DNA of 6,400 nucleotides, from NCBI GenBank assembly GCA_017511585.1, contig JAFWJI010000100.1:1-6400 (forward strand). The letters are read 5' to 3'. Source of the DNA: Mycoplasmataceae bacterium (GTDB taxonomy: Bacteria; Bacillota_I; Bacilli_A; Mycoplasmatales; Metamycoplasmataceae). Under the pieces are notes generated by a model. It had not been told where the DNA came from, did not search any database, and saw only the letters and a program-made list of their open reading frames with translations. A program made the position numbers and the translations under genes. Shown in pieces: positions 6,376 to 6,400 of this stretch. Position 1 is the first letter of the stretch. Each line of letters opens with the position of its first letter.

Positions 6376-6400
6376 TATTTTATTATTACAAAAATTATTA

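Overview
The window is a compact, very A+T-rich bacterial segment that must be read with genetic code 4 (UGA = Trp). Seventeen UGA codons fall inside seven otherwise intact, recognisable genes, against a single UGG, and several sit where the family expects Trp. Together with an archaeal/eukaryotic-type ProRS tail and the rpsF-ssb-rpsR operon this points to a mycoplasma (Mollicutes/Mycoplasmatota). The species cannot be fixed from the window alone. Read with the standard code, most genes would look broken; they are not.

Left part, + strand: the last 45 codons of prolyl-tRNA synthetase (to 139), a small thioredoxin with an unusual CPPC active site (186-506), and a Cof-type HAD phosphatase (511-1341). 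A two-gene tRNA unit follows, tRNA-Cys(GCA) at 1411-1485 and tRNA-Arg(ACG) at 1487-1563, and then a bidirectional hairpin terminator (1587-1618) that closes this half against the converging operon.

Middle part, - strand, transcribed right to left: a short TsaC/YrdC-type threonylcarbamoyl-AMP synthase (3311-3775), RpiB-type sugar-phosphate isomerase (2871-3308), then rpsF (2357-2788), ssb (1914-2357) and rpsR (1644-1844). The last three are tightly coupled: the rpsF stop shares a base with the ssb start, and the ssb stop lies in the rpsR Shine-Dalgarno sequence. The rpsF leader can fold so that the Shine-Dalgarno sequence is paired and carries a CCG next to a second, competing hairpin, which fits S6:S18 autoregulation. 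rpsR is odd: the start with the good Shine-Dalgarno sequence runs into an in-frame TAA after 12 codons, and the conserved S18 body continues beyond it in the same frame.

Right part: a 132-base divergent intergenic region (3776-3907) with two TATAAT boxes and an A+T-rich inverted repeat separates tsaC from a + strand gene for an unrecognised 333-residue, N-terminally membrane-anchored, probably extracellular protein (3908-4909). A second bidirectional terminator (4929-4960) separates it from a converging, complete DEAD-box RNA helicase gene (4954-6375, - strand) whose stop codon lies inside that terminator.

No insertion sequence, CRISPR array, phage gene or other mobile element was seen, and there is no gene-free stretch over 300 bases. 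The content is mostly core housekeeping (translation, tRNA modification, redox, RNA unwinding, ssDNA binding). The points that deserve a second look are rpsR, the rpsF leader, the CPPC thioredoxin and the unknown surface protein.
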